46,215 bases of DNA from Sinorhizobium fredii USDA 205 (GCF_001461695.1 NZ_AUTC01000156.1:1-46215), one strand, 5' to 3'. Shown: positions 6,846-16,257, counted from the stretch's first letter. The notes: generated from the letters alone by a model not told the origin. Numbers and translations: made by a program.

Positions 6846-7877
6846 CTATGCGGCCGAGGCGCATTCCGGCAGAGGTGCTCGCATTCTCGCGTTGAGCGTG
6901 CTGCGGTTTCTGGTTTCCTGGGGGGAGCAACCATACGTCTCGCGGTAGCATTTCGAGAAGTGCGAAGCCGACACGAAGCCGCAGGCGATGGCGACCTCCA
7001 CGACCGGTATCGAGGTTTGAACCAGTAGATGCTGGGCGCGTTCGAGGCGAAGCTTCAGATAGTAGCGTGCCGGAGAACAGCGCAGTTCGGTGCGAAAGAT
7101 GCGTTCGATCTGCCGGCGTGAGAGCCCCACGGATGCGGTGAGTTCGTCGATCTGCATCGGCTCGGTCAGACTCCGCTCCATCTTCTCGACCAGCATCAGC
7201 ACTGTTTGGTCCTGGACACCGACGCGCTGCGCGAAGGGAAGGCGCTGCCGTTCACCCGGGCCGCGCACACGATCGACGAGCGCGAGTTCACAGATGCTGC
7301 TGACTATGTCCTCGCCCACATCATGCTGAATGATGTGGAGAATCATGTCGAAAGACGTGGCGCCGCCGGCGCATGTGAAAATGTTGCCGTCAACTTCGTA
7401 GATACCGGTGTTGACGCTTGCTCCGCCAAACTGCTCGACAAAACCGGGAATGTTTTCCCAGTGGATCGCGCATTTTTTCTCATTCAGCAGCCCCGCTCTT
7501 GCGAGGATATGCGTGCCAGTGCACAGGCTTCCGACCGCGACGCCGCGATGCCGACATTCGCGTAACCATGCCTCGGCTGCCCGGTCGACATGTCTATGGA
7601 TATGCTTGCCCCCGCAAACGAGAGCCATGGACGGTCGCTGCAGAGTGGCGAGATGCTGGCGTTCGACCGCGACGGAGCTGTCTGCTTCCAAGGTGAGGCC
7701 GCAGCTTGCACGGACCTTCCCGCCATCGACAGTGGCCACCCGCCACGCATAGGCGTCGTGGCCGAGGACGGCGTTGGCCATCCTGAGCGCCTCGACCGCG
7801 GAGGAGAACGCCATCATCGTGAAGTCCGGGACCAGGTAGAAAACAAACAGACGCGGTTCAGCGCTCAGCGTTCTCAT
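6846..7877 (-). CDS. GATase1-like AraC-family regulator, GbdR-like
   Basis: A 343-residue activator. The N-terminal DJ-1/PfpI-like sensor domain (about 10-190) contains ALVCGGKHIHRH and GSLCTGTHILARAG, with Cys in the nucleophile-elbow position. Two AraC helix-turn-helix motifs follow (about 230-325; TASVGLSRRQIERIF and VVEVAIACGFVSASHFSKCY). This architecture is that of GbdR, the glycine betaine/dimethylglycine-responsive activator of gbcAB in Pseudomonas, and of ArgR-type relatives. Its place directly after the gbc-fdhA operon supports a GbdR-like role. The ATG at 7877 has GGAGGT upstream. It diverges from a second regulator of the same class at 8030. Effector identity is inferred from context. 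Confidence 0.8.
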   Translation of the reverse strand: MRTLSAEPRLFVFYLVPDFTMMAFSSAVEALRMANAVLGHDAYAWRVATVDGGKVRASCGLTLEADSSVAVERQHLATLQRPSMALVCGGKHIHRHVDRAAEAWLRECRHRGVAVGSLCTGTHILARAGLLNEKKCAIHWENIPGFVEQFGGASVNTGIYEVDGNIFTCAGGATSFDMILHIIQHDVGEDIVSSICELALVDRVRGPGERQRLPFAQRVGVQDQTVLMLVEKMERSLTEPMQIDELTASVGLSRRQIERIFRTELRCSPARYYLKLRLERAQHLLVQTSIPVVEVAIACGFVSASHFSKCYRETYGCSPQETRNRSTLNARMRAPLPECASAA

Positions 7878-8029
7878 GCAAATACCTCCGATCCATGCCG
7901 AAACAGCCGCCGCACCATCCGGGCCAGCGCGGCTGTTCGCTCCTCCAACGCGCAGGGAGTATTGACCTATGCGGAAATTCTGAAAAGAATGAATGCGTCA
8001 TATTGCCGGTAGAAACGAGACATTGGCCG

Positions 8030-9043
8030 ATGACTTCAGGCAACCCCTCCCTCGGCGGCCCGCGGCGCGATCAAGACGTTCGCCTCACGGTGGGATTTGT
8101 GCTGTTGCGGCGCTTTACGCTCTGCGCCTTCGCCAACTTCGTGGACGTCTTGCGCCTTGCTGCGGACGAGGGAGATCGCAGCCGCCCCATTCAGTGCCGG
8201 TGGAGCGTCATTGCCGCCGACATGAGGCCCGTCAGCGCCAGTTGCGGCGTTTCAATTCAGCCCCAGGAACCGTTTGGCAATCCCAGGCGATTTGACTACA
8301 TCGTCGTGGTCGGCGGTCTTCTCGACGAAGTCGTTCGCAGCGATGAGCAGATAGACGAATTCTTGCAGAGGGCGGCCGCGTCCGGAGTTCCGCTCGTTGG
8401 CCTGTGCACCGGCACATTCACTCTGCATCGCGCCGGGCTGATGGACGGGTATCGCGGCTGCGTGAGCTGGTTTCATCACCAGGATTTTCTGTCGCAATTC
8501 GATGGTCTGAAGCCGGTGTCCGACCAAATCTTCGTTGTCGATCGCGACCGTCTGACGTGCTCGGGCGGCGCCAGCACCGCTCACCTCGCCGCATTCCTGG
8601 TCGACAGGCATATCGGCAAGGCACAGGCAACGAAGAGCCTGAACATTATGATGATCAGTGGGGCGGAGGAAGGAGGCGCGCCGCAGCCGGGGCTTACGCT
8701 CGATTTCAAGACGAAGGACCCGCTTGTCAGGAAAGCGCTTCTGCTGATGCAGCAGAACCTCGACACCCCGCTCCCCGCTGCGGAAATCGCAAGACATCTC
8801 AACGTCGGAAAGCGTCGGCTTGAAAGGCATTTCCGGGAGGAACTCGGAAGTTCGCCACTGGCGGCCTTTATAGATATGCGACTCTTGCTGGCCCGCCACC
8901 TGCTCGCAAACACCGACAAATCAATCGCTTTGATTGCCGCCGAAAGCGGCTTCTGCGATGCATCGCATCTCAGCCGATTGTTCCGCCGCAGATTCGCCGA
9001 CACGCCCCAGCAATTCCGCACATCGTTGAGAGCGACCAGCTGA
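8030..9043 (+). CDS. GATase1-like AraC-family regulator (second copy class)
   Basis: A 337-residue protein with the same layout as its divergent neighbour. The DJ-1/PfpI-like domain (about 18-190) has VVVGGLLDE and VGLCTGTFTLHRAG; the C-terminal AraC domain (about 230-330) has EIARHLNVGKRRLERHF and IALIAAESGFCDASHLSRLF. Sequence identity to the first regulator looks modest, so this is not a recent duplicate. I chose ATG 8030, inside the divergent promoter region; an upstream in-frame ATG at 7895 would overlap that region. The ribosome site is weak. It likely controls the adjacent fusion gene/transport block or a different quaternary amine response; the effector is unknown. Confidence 0.78.
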   Translation: MTSGNPSLGGPRRDQDVRLTVGFVLLRRFTLCAFANFVDVLRLAADEGDRSRPIQCRWSVIAADMRPVSASCGVSIQPQEPFGNPRRFDYIVVVGGLLDEVVRSDEQIDEFLQRAAASGVPLVGLCTGTFTLHRAGLMDGYRGCVSWFHHQDFLSQFDGLKPVSDQIFVVDRDRLTCSGGASTAHLAAFLVDRHIGKAQATKSLNIMMISGAEEGGAPQPGLTLDFKTKDPLVRKALLLMQQNLDTPLPAAEIARHLNVGKRRLERHFREELGSSPLAAFIDMRLLLARHLLANTDKSIALIAAESGFCDASHLSRLFRRRFADTPQQFRTSLRATS

Positions 9044-9130
9044 AATGCAGGAACGAGCTGGTTTGCGCCGACCAGCGATGCGCAAAGACGCGTCAGCCGC
9101 GGCGGGTGGAAACCGGGTCCTTGGCTGGAG

Positions 9131-9159
9131 GCCGGAAGCCGCAAACGGCGGCTCCCGGC
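9131..9159. terminator. Hairpin between convergent genes
   Basis: Stem GCCGG + AGCCGC (9131-9142) pairs with GCGGCT + CCGGC (9148-9159), with one mismatch and an AAACG loop. It lies between the converging AraC-type gene and the aminotransferase/dehydrogenase fusion. There is no T-run, so it is a weak terminator candidate. Confidence 0.4.
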
Positions 9160-9186
9160 TGGCTCAGGGGCCTTGAACCATCAGTC

Positions 9187-12156
9187 CTAGTCTTTGGCAG
9201 CAGGCGCCACCAGACCCGCGGACTTCAGAAGCTGACCTTGCCGCATCGCGTTTTCTGCAAGCAGTGAGCGATAGCGGTCAACGATCCGGGCCTTGTGAGC
9301 ATCTTCAGAGACCGCGTCGAGCGCTCCGAGGATCGCGGCTATCTTTTCGCTCACATCCCGCAGTTGGACGAGAAGATCCTTGTCATTTGCGACACGGTTG
9401 AGGACGGATCGCGTGACAGGTCCAATTCCCGACGGAGTTCTTGCGCCTTGCGATGCATAGCCGTCGGGCAGATCACCCTTGAGGTTCGTGACCGAGAACA
9501 GGCGGATCGCGTCAACGATCTGATCGACAGCCTGCTTCGCGCCGGCGACACGGGTCGGATGATCGGTATCGGCGGCCGCGTGCGGAAGGAGCTCGAGCTT
9601 CTCAGCATGCTTCGGCAGAAGCGAGAGATACGGTTTCATCGGCCCGCTCGGTCCGTCTGAAGTCTTGAAGATGTCGGCGTCGATTGCCGCGTGCCTTACC
9701 TTGCCGGATGTCAAAGCCGCGTCCAGGTCGACCACGTTCAAGAGCTCGCCCCGGTCATAGTTGATCAGGACTGCCTTGTCTTTCAAATCGGCCAGGACCT
9801 CGGCATCGACGACTCCGGTATTGGAGAACGTCCCTGTGGCCGGATCCAGTTTTCCGAGGCCGAGATGAACCGACAATACGTCCGAACCACGCGCGGCCTC
9901 CGCCGGACTAGCGGCGTACTCGTAACCTTCCGCGATGATGTTGTCGCGATGCGCCGGTCGGGCATAGACGACAACATCCATGTGGAACGCCTTCGCCAGG
10001 CGTGCGAGTTCCCGGCCTATGTTGCCATAGCCGAGGATCGCGATCCTTTTTCCTTCAAGCTTTTCGGTCGGATATTCGGCGAGGTTCTTGCCTGTATCGA
10101 AGTCACCGCCGATCACCCGGGCATGCAACTCCTCCACCGGCAGATCGGGCAGGACCTTGAGAAGCGCCTTCACGGCCATCTGCGCGGTCGCCCGGCTGTT
10201 GATGCCCGGCGTGTTCATCAGCGGGGCCTCGCCTCCCTCGCCATTCGGCCCGCCCCAGGAGGCGGATCCCATGTTCCCGGTACCCGTGCCGATGCGGACA
10301 CCGCCGAGACGGAACTTCGCGCCCTGAGGAATGAATGTGGCGGCGGCGATGACCGCGTCGTACTGGCCGTCGCCCGCCTCAGCCAATATGTCGTCGGCGG
10401 TGCTAAGCTGGGGCCGGTAGAAGAAATGAATCTTGCCGTCATCGGCCAAGCTCACGTCGTTCGCGGAGTTTTCGTGGAACACGCCGCCTTTTTCGTGAAT
10501 GTATGCGGCCAATTCACTGTGATCGAGGCCGCCTGCCGCGTTGAAGCGCAGGCCAATTGCATCGGCGATCAACACCTTGAAAGTGCCTTCGCGGACGGAT
10601 GCAGCACCACCGCCCGCCGATTCATTGTATTCGACGCGGCTTCCTCTGCTCTCGAGTTCTTCCTCGATGACCACGATCTTGGCCCTGAGATACGCATATT
10701 TGAGGTTCTCGAGCAGTGCGATGACATCCTCAGGGTCCCGAATGCCGCCGATCCAGGCGCGATAATCACCGGGAGTGCCGGGGAAGGCGTTCACGTAACG
10801 CGCGGCATCCAGACCTTTTTCATGGATACCGTTCGGATGGGTAATTCCTTCATAGCCCAGGATCTGCTTCGATCTTGCAATGATGCGCGCATGTAGATCG
10901 GACGACGAGATGCCGCCGTCATTGACCTTCAACAGCGTTACCGCCGCGCCGCGCCGCTCCTCGTCTTCCACAACCAGGCCAAACAGCCGGTTGCGGTCCA
11001 CCCATTCGTTTACCAGCCTGCGGTTCGCTGCCGAGCGCTTGTTCAGTTCGTCGACCGAGCCAACCCGCCGTTCGGTCTGCAGGAGTCCAAAGGTCGTCTC
11101 GGCAAACGCCAGGGCGCTATAGGTGTTGATGACACCGCCGAGCATCTTGTCTTCCTCAGCGTCATAGAAGGGGCCGGCATCGACGGACCGCTTGCTGCTG
11201 AACGGCTGCCGGGGATTGATTGGCGGCGCAATCTTCAGCTGCCTTGGAATTGCCCACGACGGATTGCTCTGGTTGCGCTCGATCAATGCCAGAGCCGCCG
11301 GCGTGAAGGATGCGACGAAGTAACCGGATATACCGCCAATCGCTTTCTGGAACGGCATGAACAAGCAGCACTTGGCCATCACCGCCCGGACGACATCGGG
11401 TTCCCAAGGCATCGCCCCCAGCATGGACGTCGCGTCGAACACGGCATGACGGTTTTCCGGATCGGCGTCCAACCATGCCAGAAGTTCCGCAATCTCCTCC
11501 TTGGTGTATGAATTCGCACCGGTTGTTTCGTGACCTACGCCAATGAAGATCGAGACGCCGAGTTCGGCGAGCGCCTTTGCCGAAGGGATTGCTCCCTCGC
11601 GTTTGGCAAAGTGGATCCTGCTCTCGTCGCCCTTCTCCGCGAAGCGATGCATCTCGATGAGCTGGGTCGCCCAGGATTGCCTGAAGAAACCGGAACCGCC
11701 GGCGCCATCACTTTCGGGGCGCGGCGTGTCCACGTAGACCCGCTGGCTCGCGTCATTTGCATTGAGGAGGTGCTGCACGCATACGGTATAGCCGCTGTGT
11801 CCGCCGCCCAGGCCCACTGCTATCCTGTTCGACTTGGGGAACGCGAAATACCGATGGATGGCCCGCATCATATCGAGCAGGATCTTATCCGCCGGGTAAC
11901 CGCGATGCATGCTGCGCGAAAGCTCAGCGGTCGTGAAGGCGCCGATATCCTTGCCGGTGTCATCGTATTTCCGGTACGTGCTCTCTATCCATTTGTCGAA
12001 TTCATACCGCCGCAGCCTGCTGTCGGCCTCGTCCGTCGTTGCATCGGTGATCGGGCCGACTCCGAAAAACGGATTTGTCGGCAGCGAAGGGGCGCCGCCT
12101 TCGGTGCGTTTCATTGCTTCGAGCCGATGAGCGAAAAGGTCTGAATCGGAAATCAT
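9187..12156 (-). CDS. Aminotransferase (SerC-like) / 2-hydroxyacid dehydrogenase (SerA-like) fusion
   Basis: A 989-residue two-enzyme polypeptide. Residues ~20-490 form a class V, phosphoserine-aminotransferase-like domain: GLGGGHSGYT (115-124), Asp241 in FDATSMLG for the cofactor ring nitrogen, and Lys271 in FQKAIGG as the Schiff-base lysine. Residues ~525-890 form a D-isomer 2-hydroxyacid dehydrogenase domain with NAD motif GYGNIG (709-714), Arg802 (YDRGELLN) and His859 (PHAAADT). The catalytic Glu expected near 830-836 is not seen (IFKTSDG instead). About 100 extra residues follow. Start 12156 has CAGAGG upstream; an upstream in-frame ATG (12357) would add 67 low-quality residues. The fused pair could perform SerA/SerC-like steps or convert serine via hydroxypyruvate to glycerate. 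The exact substrate is unknown. Confidence 0.75.
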   Translation of the reverse strand: MISDSDLFAHRLEAMKRTEGGAPSLPTNPFFGVGPITDATTDEADSRLRRYEFDKWIESTYRKYDDTGKDIGAFTTAELSRSMHRGYPADKILLDMMRAIHRYFAFPKSNRIAVGLGGGHSGYTVCVQHLLNANDASQRVYVDTPRPESDGAGGSGFFRQSWATQLIEMHRFAEKGDESRIHFAKREGAIPSAKALAELGVSIFIGVGHETTGANSYTKEEIAELLAWLDADPENRHAVFDATSMLGAMPWEPDVVRAVMAKCCLFMPFQKAIGGISGYFVASFTPAALALIERNQSNPSWAIPRQLKIAPPINPRQPFSSKRSVDAGPFYDAEEDKMLGGVINTYSALAFAETTFGLLQTERRVGSVDELNKRSAANRRLVNEWVDRNRLFGLVVEDEERRGAAVTLLKVNDGGISSSDLHARIIARSKQILGYEGITHPNGIHEKGLDAARYVNAFPGTPGDYRAWIGGIRDPEDVIALLENLKYAYLRAKIVVIEEELESRGSRVEYNESAGGGAASVREGTFKVLIADAIGLRFNAAGGLDHSELAAYIHEKGGVFHENSANDVSLADDGKIHFFYRPQLSTADDILAEAGDGQYDAVIAAATFIPQGAKFRLGGVRIGTGTGNMGSASWGGPNGEGGEAPLMNTPGINSRATAQMAVKALLKVLPDLPVEELHARVIGGDFDTGKNLAEYPTEKLEGKRIAILGYGNIGRELARLAKAFHMDVVVYARPAHRDNIIAEGYEYAASPAEAARGSDVLSVHLGLGKLDPATGTFSNTGVVDAEVLADLKDKAVLINYDRGELLNVVDLDAALTSGKVRHAAIDADIFKTSDGPSGPMKPYLSLLPKHAEKLELLPHAAADTDHPTRVAGAKQAVDQIVDAIRLFSVTNLKGDLPDGYASQGARTPSGIGPVTRSVLNRVANDKDLLVQLRDVSEKIAAILGALDAVSEDAHKARIVDRYRSLLAENAMRQGQLLKSAGLVAPAAKD

Positions 12157-12421
12157 CTCTAACCTCTGTGTTGGGGTAGGGTACTGCTCCCGTCGTTCGT
12201 GATCGTCGAAACGGACATTCGTTGCGGCCGAATGTCCAATCTCGATCCCGGATCGGGCAGTTGCTCCGCCGACAATGTTGGACAATTCGACGTCCCAGGT
12301 GGTGCAAATTGCGACATGAGATGCTCGAGTCGCCCGGAGGCACGCATTTTCATGCACGCTTCCAGGCCATGACCCTACAGGTGAAGCGCGGGTTGACCTG
12401 CACCGCGGCTCTTAAAAGAGG

Positions 12422-12447
12422 AGCGGCCAATCCCGAGATTGGCCGCT
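12422..12447 (-). terminator. Terminator after the BCCT transporter gene
   Basis: A 10-bp stem with arms AGCGGCCAAT (12422-12431) and ATTGGCCGCT (12438-12447) and a 6-nt loop. On the minus strand it is followed by TCCTCTTTTAA, a short T-rich tract. It sits 18 bases beyond the transporter stop codon and probably ends the minus-strand operon. Confidence 0.7.
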
Positions 12448-12465
12448 GATTGGTATCGGGCGGGA

Positions 12466-14046
12466 CTATTTCGCTGCTTCCGGCGCAAGTCCGGCGGCAT
12501 TGGTCGCGGTAGCGGAAGTCGGCGTCCTTCGCGGCGCCCGTCCCTCCTCGAGTTCGTCGAGAAGCGCGTGCCACAGCGAGACGCAGAGTCCGACCATGAC
12601 CAGCAGGAATGGGGCCGCGGCTATGATCGAGGCGGTCTGCAGGCCCTGAAGCCCGCCCATGACGAGCAGCACCGAGGCGGAAGCGCCGGCCAGCACGCCC
12701 CAGAGCACGACGACGCCGGGTTTCGGCTCGAGAGTGCCGCGCGAGGACAGCATTCCCATCACCACCGAGCCTGCATCCGCGCCCGAGATGAAGAAGATCG
12801 CGACGAGGAAAATGGCGATCAGCGACGTCAGCCAGGCGAACGGATATTGCGCGAGCAGAGCAAAGAGCGAAACGGCCGCGCCCTGGTTGTTGACCGCATC
12901 GACGATACCGCCGGCGCCGAAGAGTTCGGAATGAAGCGCAGTGCCGCCCATGATCGTGAACCAGATGAAGGTGACGCCACTCGGGATCAACAGAACGCCG
13001 ATGACGAATTCGCGGATCGTGCGGCCGCGCGAGATGCGGGCGATGAACACGCCGACGAACGGCGCCCAGGAAACCCACCAGGCCCAGTAGAAGATCGTCC
13101 AACTGCCGAGCCATTTGCCGTCGCTGAACGCCGCGGTACGGAACGACATGTTCACGATGTCGCTGAGATAGAACCCAAGCGATTCCGTGAAGGTATTGAA
13201 GATGAAGATCGTCGGACCGATAAAGAGCAGGAAGGCCAGCAGCAGAACGGCGACGATCATGTTCATGTTGGAGAGGAACTGAATTCCCTTGCCCACGCCC
13301 GAGACGGCCGAGAGGATGAACAGCACGGTCATGACGCCGATGATGGTGAGCGCGATACCATTCGAAACGCCCGTGCCCCAGAGGAAATTCATGCCGCTGT
13401 TGATCTGCTGGGCCCCGAGACCGAGCGATGTGGCGGTTCCGAACAGCGTCGCGATCAAGGCAAGCACGTCGATCGCCTTGCCGATCGGGCCGCTCGCCGC
13501 CTCTCCCAGGATCGGCGTGAAGGCGGCGGAGATCAGGTTCGGCTTGCCCTTCCGGAACGTGAAATAGGCGATCGCTAGGCCGACGACCGCATAGATGGCC
13601 CAGGGGTGTAGGGCCCAGTGGAAATACGAATATTTCATTGCGACGAGAGCCGCTTCCAGGCTCTTCGGCGCTGCCTGTCCGTGCGGCGGGCTTGCGAAAT
13701 GAAAGATCGGTTCGGCGACGCCCCAGAACATCAGCCCGATGCCCATGCCGACGCTGAACATCATGCAGATCCAGGATGCGGTGCGGAATTCCGGCCGCTC
13801 GTCGTCCTGTCCAAGCCGGATCTTGCCGAGGCGGCTCACGGCCAGGAAGAGTGCGAAAATCAGGAAGCCGGCCGACGAGACCACGAAGCCCCAGCCGAAA
13901 TCGTCGATGATCGTGTCGAGAACCACCTTCGAGATCGAGGACAGGTTGTCGGGGAATATCGTCCCCCAACCGACAAATCCCAGGATGATGAACATCGCCG
14001 GCCAGAAGACGGCCGGGTCGATCCCACCAGGTCGTGATTGCTCCAT
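12466..14046 (-). CDS. BCCT-family betaine/choline/carnitine transporter
   Basis: A 526-residue inner-membrane carrier with about 12 hydrophobic segments. The BCCT glycine stretch GMGIGLMFWGVAEPI (100-114) is present. So is the signature tryptophan-rich helix and loop: WTIFYWAWWVSWAPFVG (316-332) then FIARISRGRTIREF (334-347). The soluble tails are short, unlike the long osmosensing tails of BetP, so uptake for catabolism is more likely than osmotic control. Glycine betaine or a related quaternary amine is the likely substrate, given gbcAB in the same region. The ATG at 14046 has GGGAGGA upstream. It lies 103 bases after mtkB in the same direction and probably shares that operon. Confidence 0.85.
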   Translation of the reverse strand: MEQSRPGGIDPAVFWPAMFIILGFVGWGTIFPDNLSSISKVVLDTIIDDFGWGFVVSSAGFLIFALFLAVSRLGKIRLGQDDERPEFRTASWICMMFSVGMGIGLMFWGVAEPIFHFASPPHGQAAPKSLEAALVAMKYSYFHWALHPWAIYAVVGLAIAYFTFRKGKPNLISAAFTPILGEAASGPIGKAIDVLALIATLFGTATSLGLGAQQINSGMNFLWGTGVSNGIALTIIGVMTVLFILSAVSGVGKGIQFLSNMNMIVAVLLLAFLLFIGPTIFIFNTFTESLGFYLSDIVNMSFRTAAFSDGKWLGSWTIFYWAWWVSWAPFVGVFIARISRGRTIREFVIGVLLIPSGVTFIWFTIMGGTALHSELFGAGGIVDAVNNQGAAVSLFALLAQYPFAWLTSLIAIFLVAIFFISGADAGSVVMGMLSSRGTLEPKPGVVVLWGVLAGASASVLLVMGGLQGLQTASIIAAAPFLLVMVGLCVSLWHALLDELEEGRAPRRTPTSATATNAAGLAPEAAK

Positions 14047-14149
14047 TTGTTGGTCCTCCCAGTTGATTTCCAGACTTGCTTGCTTATGCGATCAAGCGCG
14101 CTCCATCTCCGGCCAGAGCCGGCTGCAAAAACGCGCGCAGCTTTGCCAC

Positions 14150-15049
14150 TCAGGCTGCCTTGCTCATGGCCGACAGCACGTCGGCCACGGTCTCGCCAAA
14201 GGAAGACGGCGTCGGCACGATGGTGACCCCGGCGCTCTTCAGGATTTCGACCTTTTCCTGGGCCGATTCTCCGAAGGCGGAGATGATCGCGCCGGCATGC
14301 CCCATGCGGCGGCCCTTCGGAGCCGAGAGCCCGGCGATGTAGGCAATCAGCGGCTTCTTCATATTGTCGCGCGCCCAAAGGGCTGCTTCCGCCTCCTGCG
14401 GGCCGCCGATCTCGCCGATCATCAGCACCGCATCCGTGCCCGGATCCTTCTCGAAGAGTTCCAGCATGTCCTTGAAGGACGAACCGTTGACCGGATCGCC
14501 GCCGATGCCGATCGAGGTCGACACGCCGATGCCGAGCGCCTTCATCTGGCTTGCGGCCTCATAGCCGAGCGTTCCCGAACGGCCGACGATGCCGATGCGG
14601 CCAGGCAGGTAGATCGAGCCCGGCATGATGCCCATCATCGCCTCTCCGGGCGTGATCATGCCGGCGCAGTTCGGCCCGATCAGGGTCATGCGATCCTCGA
14701 AGCGGTAACGCCTCATGTATCGCTTGACCCTGATCATGTCCTGGGAGGGAATGCCGTCGGTGATGCAGACGCAGAGCCGGATGCCGGCATCCGCTGCTTC
14801 CATGATCGAGTCGGCGGCAAAGGGCGGCGGCACGAAAATGATCGAGGCATCGGCGCCGGTTTCCTGCACGGCACCCTTCACCGTGTTGAAGACCGGCATG
14901 CCGAGATGGGCCTGGCCGCCCTTGCCGGGGGTGACGCCGCCGACAACGTTGGTGCCGTAGCGCTTCATGTCCTCGGCATGGAAGCTGCCGATTTTGCCGG
15001 TGAAGCCCTGGACGATGACGCGGGTGTTCCTGTCGAGCAGAATGGACAT
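14150..15049 (-). CDS. mtkB: Malate-CoA ligase (malate thiokinase) alpha subunit
   Basis: A 299-residue ADP-forming acyl-CoA ligase alpha subunit of the SucD family. The N-terminal CoA-binding Rossmann domain has VIVQGFTGKIGSFHAEDM (11-28). The ligase domain holds the phosphohistidine His251 in RRMGHAGAII and Cys128 in GPNCAGMITPGE. SucD and MtkB are hard to separate by motif. The call as malate thiokinase rests on the operon sgaA-mclA-mtkA-mtkB, the serine-cycle order in methylotrophs. It would make malyl-CoA from malate, CoA and ATP for the lyase upstream. The start at 15049 has GGGAGG; 11 bases separate it from mtkA. A succinyl-CoA synthetase paralogue is the alternative. Confidence 0.82.
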   Translation of the reverse strand: MSILLDRNTRVIVQGFTGKIGSFHAEDMKRYGTNVVGGVTPGKGGQAHLGMPVFNTVKGAVQETGADASIIFVPPPFAADSIMEAADAGIRLCVCITDGIPSQDMIRVKRYMRRYRFEDRMTLIGPNCAGMITPGEAMMGIMPGSIYLPGRIGIVGRSGTLGYEAASQMKALGIGVSTSIGIGGDPVNGSSFKDMLELFEKDPGTDAVLMIGEIGGPQEAEAALWARDNMKKPLIAYIAGLSAPKGRRMGHAGAIISAFGESAQEKVEILKSAGVTIVPTPSSFGETVADVLSAMSKAA

Positions 15050-15060
15050 GTAAACCTCCC

Positions 15061-16245
15061 TCAAGCAGCCTTGTTGGCGGTGTAGGAACGCCATGCGCCG
15101 ACCGCCTTGTCGGCGGCTTCGGCAAGCGTTTCCGCGATGATGATGTTTTCGCCCGACTCGGCGAGGATGCGCCGGCCCTCCTCCATGTTGGTGCCGGAGA
15201 GGCGCACCACGAGCGGCACGGGAACGCCGACTTCCCTCAGTGCCTTGATCACGCCCTCGGCCACCCAGTCGCAGCGGTTGATGCCGGCGAAGATGTTGAC
15301 GAGGATCGTCTCGACTTGTCTGTCGCGCAGCACGACGCGGAAGGATTTTGCCACCCGGTCGGGCGAGGCGCCGCCGCCGATGTCGAGGAAGTTCGCGGGC
15401 TCGCCGCCGGCGATCTTGATCATGTCCATGGTCGCCATGGCCAGGCCCGCACCGTTGATGATGCAGCCGATATTGCCATCGAGCCCGACATAGGAGAGGC
15501 CGCGGTCGGACGCATAGGTCTCGCGCGAGTCCTCCTGGCTCTTGTCGCGCATCTCGGCAATATGCGGCCGGCGGAAGAGCGCGTTCTCGTCGAAGCTCAT
15601 CTTGGCGTCGAGCGCAACGAGATCGCCGCGGCGTGTGACGACCAGCGGATTGATCTCCAGCATCGAGGCGTCATAGTCGACGAAGGCGCGGTAGCAGCCG
15701 ATGAGCGTCTGGGTGGCGCGGCCGATCAGGGCATTGTCGATGCCCAGCCCGAAGGCGATCTCGCGGGCCTGGAAGTCCTGCATGCCGACGCCCGGATCGA
15801 CGGTGGCGCGGATGATCGAGTCCGGCTCGGCCTCGGCAATCTCCTCGATCTCCATGCCGCCCGAGGACGAGGCGACGATCATGATCCGCTCGGATTTTCG
15901 GTCGAGCACGAAACCGATATAGATCTCGCGCGCGATATCCATCGCCTCCTCGACATAGAGACGGCTGACGAGCTTGCCCTGCGGTCCGGTCTGGTGCGTC
16001 ACGATCGTCCGGCCGAGCATGGAGTCGGCGGCGTCGACGATCTCGTGATCGGTCGAGCAGAGCTTGATGCCGCCCGCCTTGCCGCGCGCGCCGGAATGGA
16101 TCTGCGCCTTGACCACCCAGCGGTCGCCGCCGATCTCTCTGGCACGATAGGCCGCCTGTTCGGGGCTATAGGCGAGACCGCCCCGCGGGATGTGGATCTG
16201 GTAGCGGGAGAGAAGTTCCTTGGCCTGGTATTCGTGAATGTCCAT
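15061..16245 (-). CDS. mtkA: Malate-CoA ligase (malate thiokinase) beta subunit
   Basis: A 394-residue ATP-grasp subunit of the SucC/MtkA family. It opens with MDIHEYQAKELLSRY, the characteristic start of this family. The nucleotide-binding region includes VVKAQIHSGARGKAGGIK (43-60), and the CoA-ligase domain has NIGCIINGAGLAMATMD and LDIGGGAS. The last of these is the loop that contacts the alpha subunit's phosphohistidine. It is complete with no missing family motifs. It starts 12 bases after the malyl-CoA lyase stop, and the start is supported by GAGAGGG. Together with mtkB it forms malyl-CoA from malate; assignment over succinyl-CoA synthetase rests on context. Confidence 0.82.
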   Translation of the reverse strand: MDIHEYQAKELLSRYQIHIPRGGLAYSPEQAAYRAREIGGDRWVVKAQIHSGARGKAGGIKLCSTDHEIVDAADSMLGRTIVTHQTGPQGKLVSRLYVEEAMDIAREIYIGFVLDRKSERIMIVASSSGGMEIEEIAEAEPDSIIRATVDPGVGMQDFQAREIAFGLGIDNALIGRATQTLIGCYRAFVDYDASMLEINPLVVTRRGDLVALDAKMSFDENALFRRPHIAEMRDKSQEDSRETYASDRGLSYVGLDGNIGCIINGAGLAMATMDMIKIAGGEPANFLDIGGGASPDRVAKSFRVVLRDRQVETILVNIFAGINRCDWVAEGVIKALREVGVPVPLVVRLSGTNMEEGRRILAESGENIIIAETLAEAADKAVGAWRSYTANKAA

Positions 16246-16257
16246 GTCTTTACCCTC

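Noticed and set aside
12157..12357. 67-residue N-terminal extension of the fusion protein
   Set aside because: The extension is low-complexity and unlike the family; the ATG at 12156 has a proper ribosome site.
12350..13969. 539-codon minus-strand frame overlapping the transporter
   Set aside because: Same strand, other frame as the BCCT gene. The transporter frame has the Trp-rich signature; this one is Arg/His/Pro-rich.
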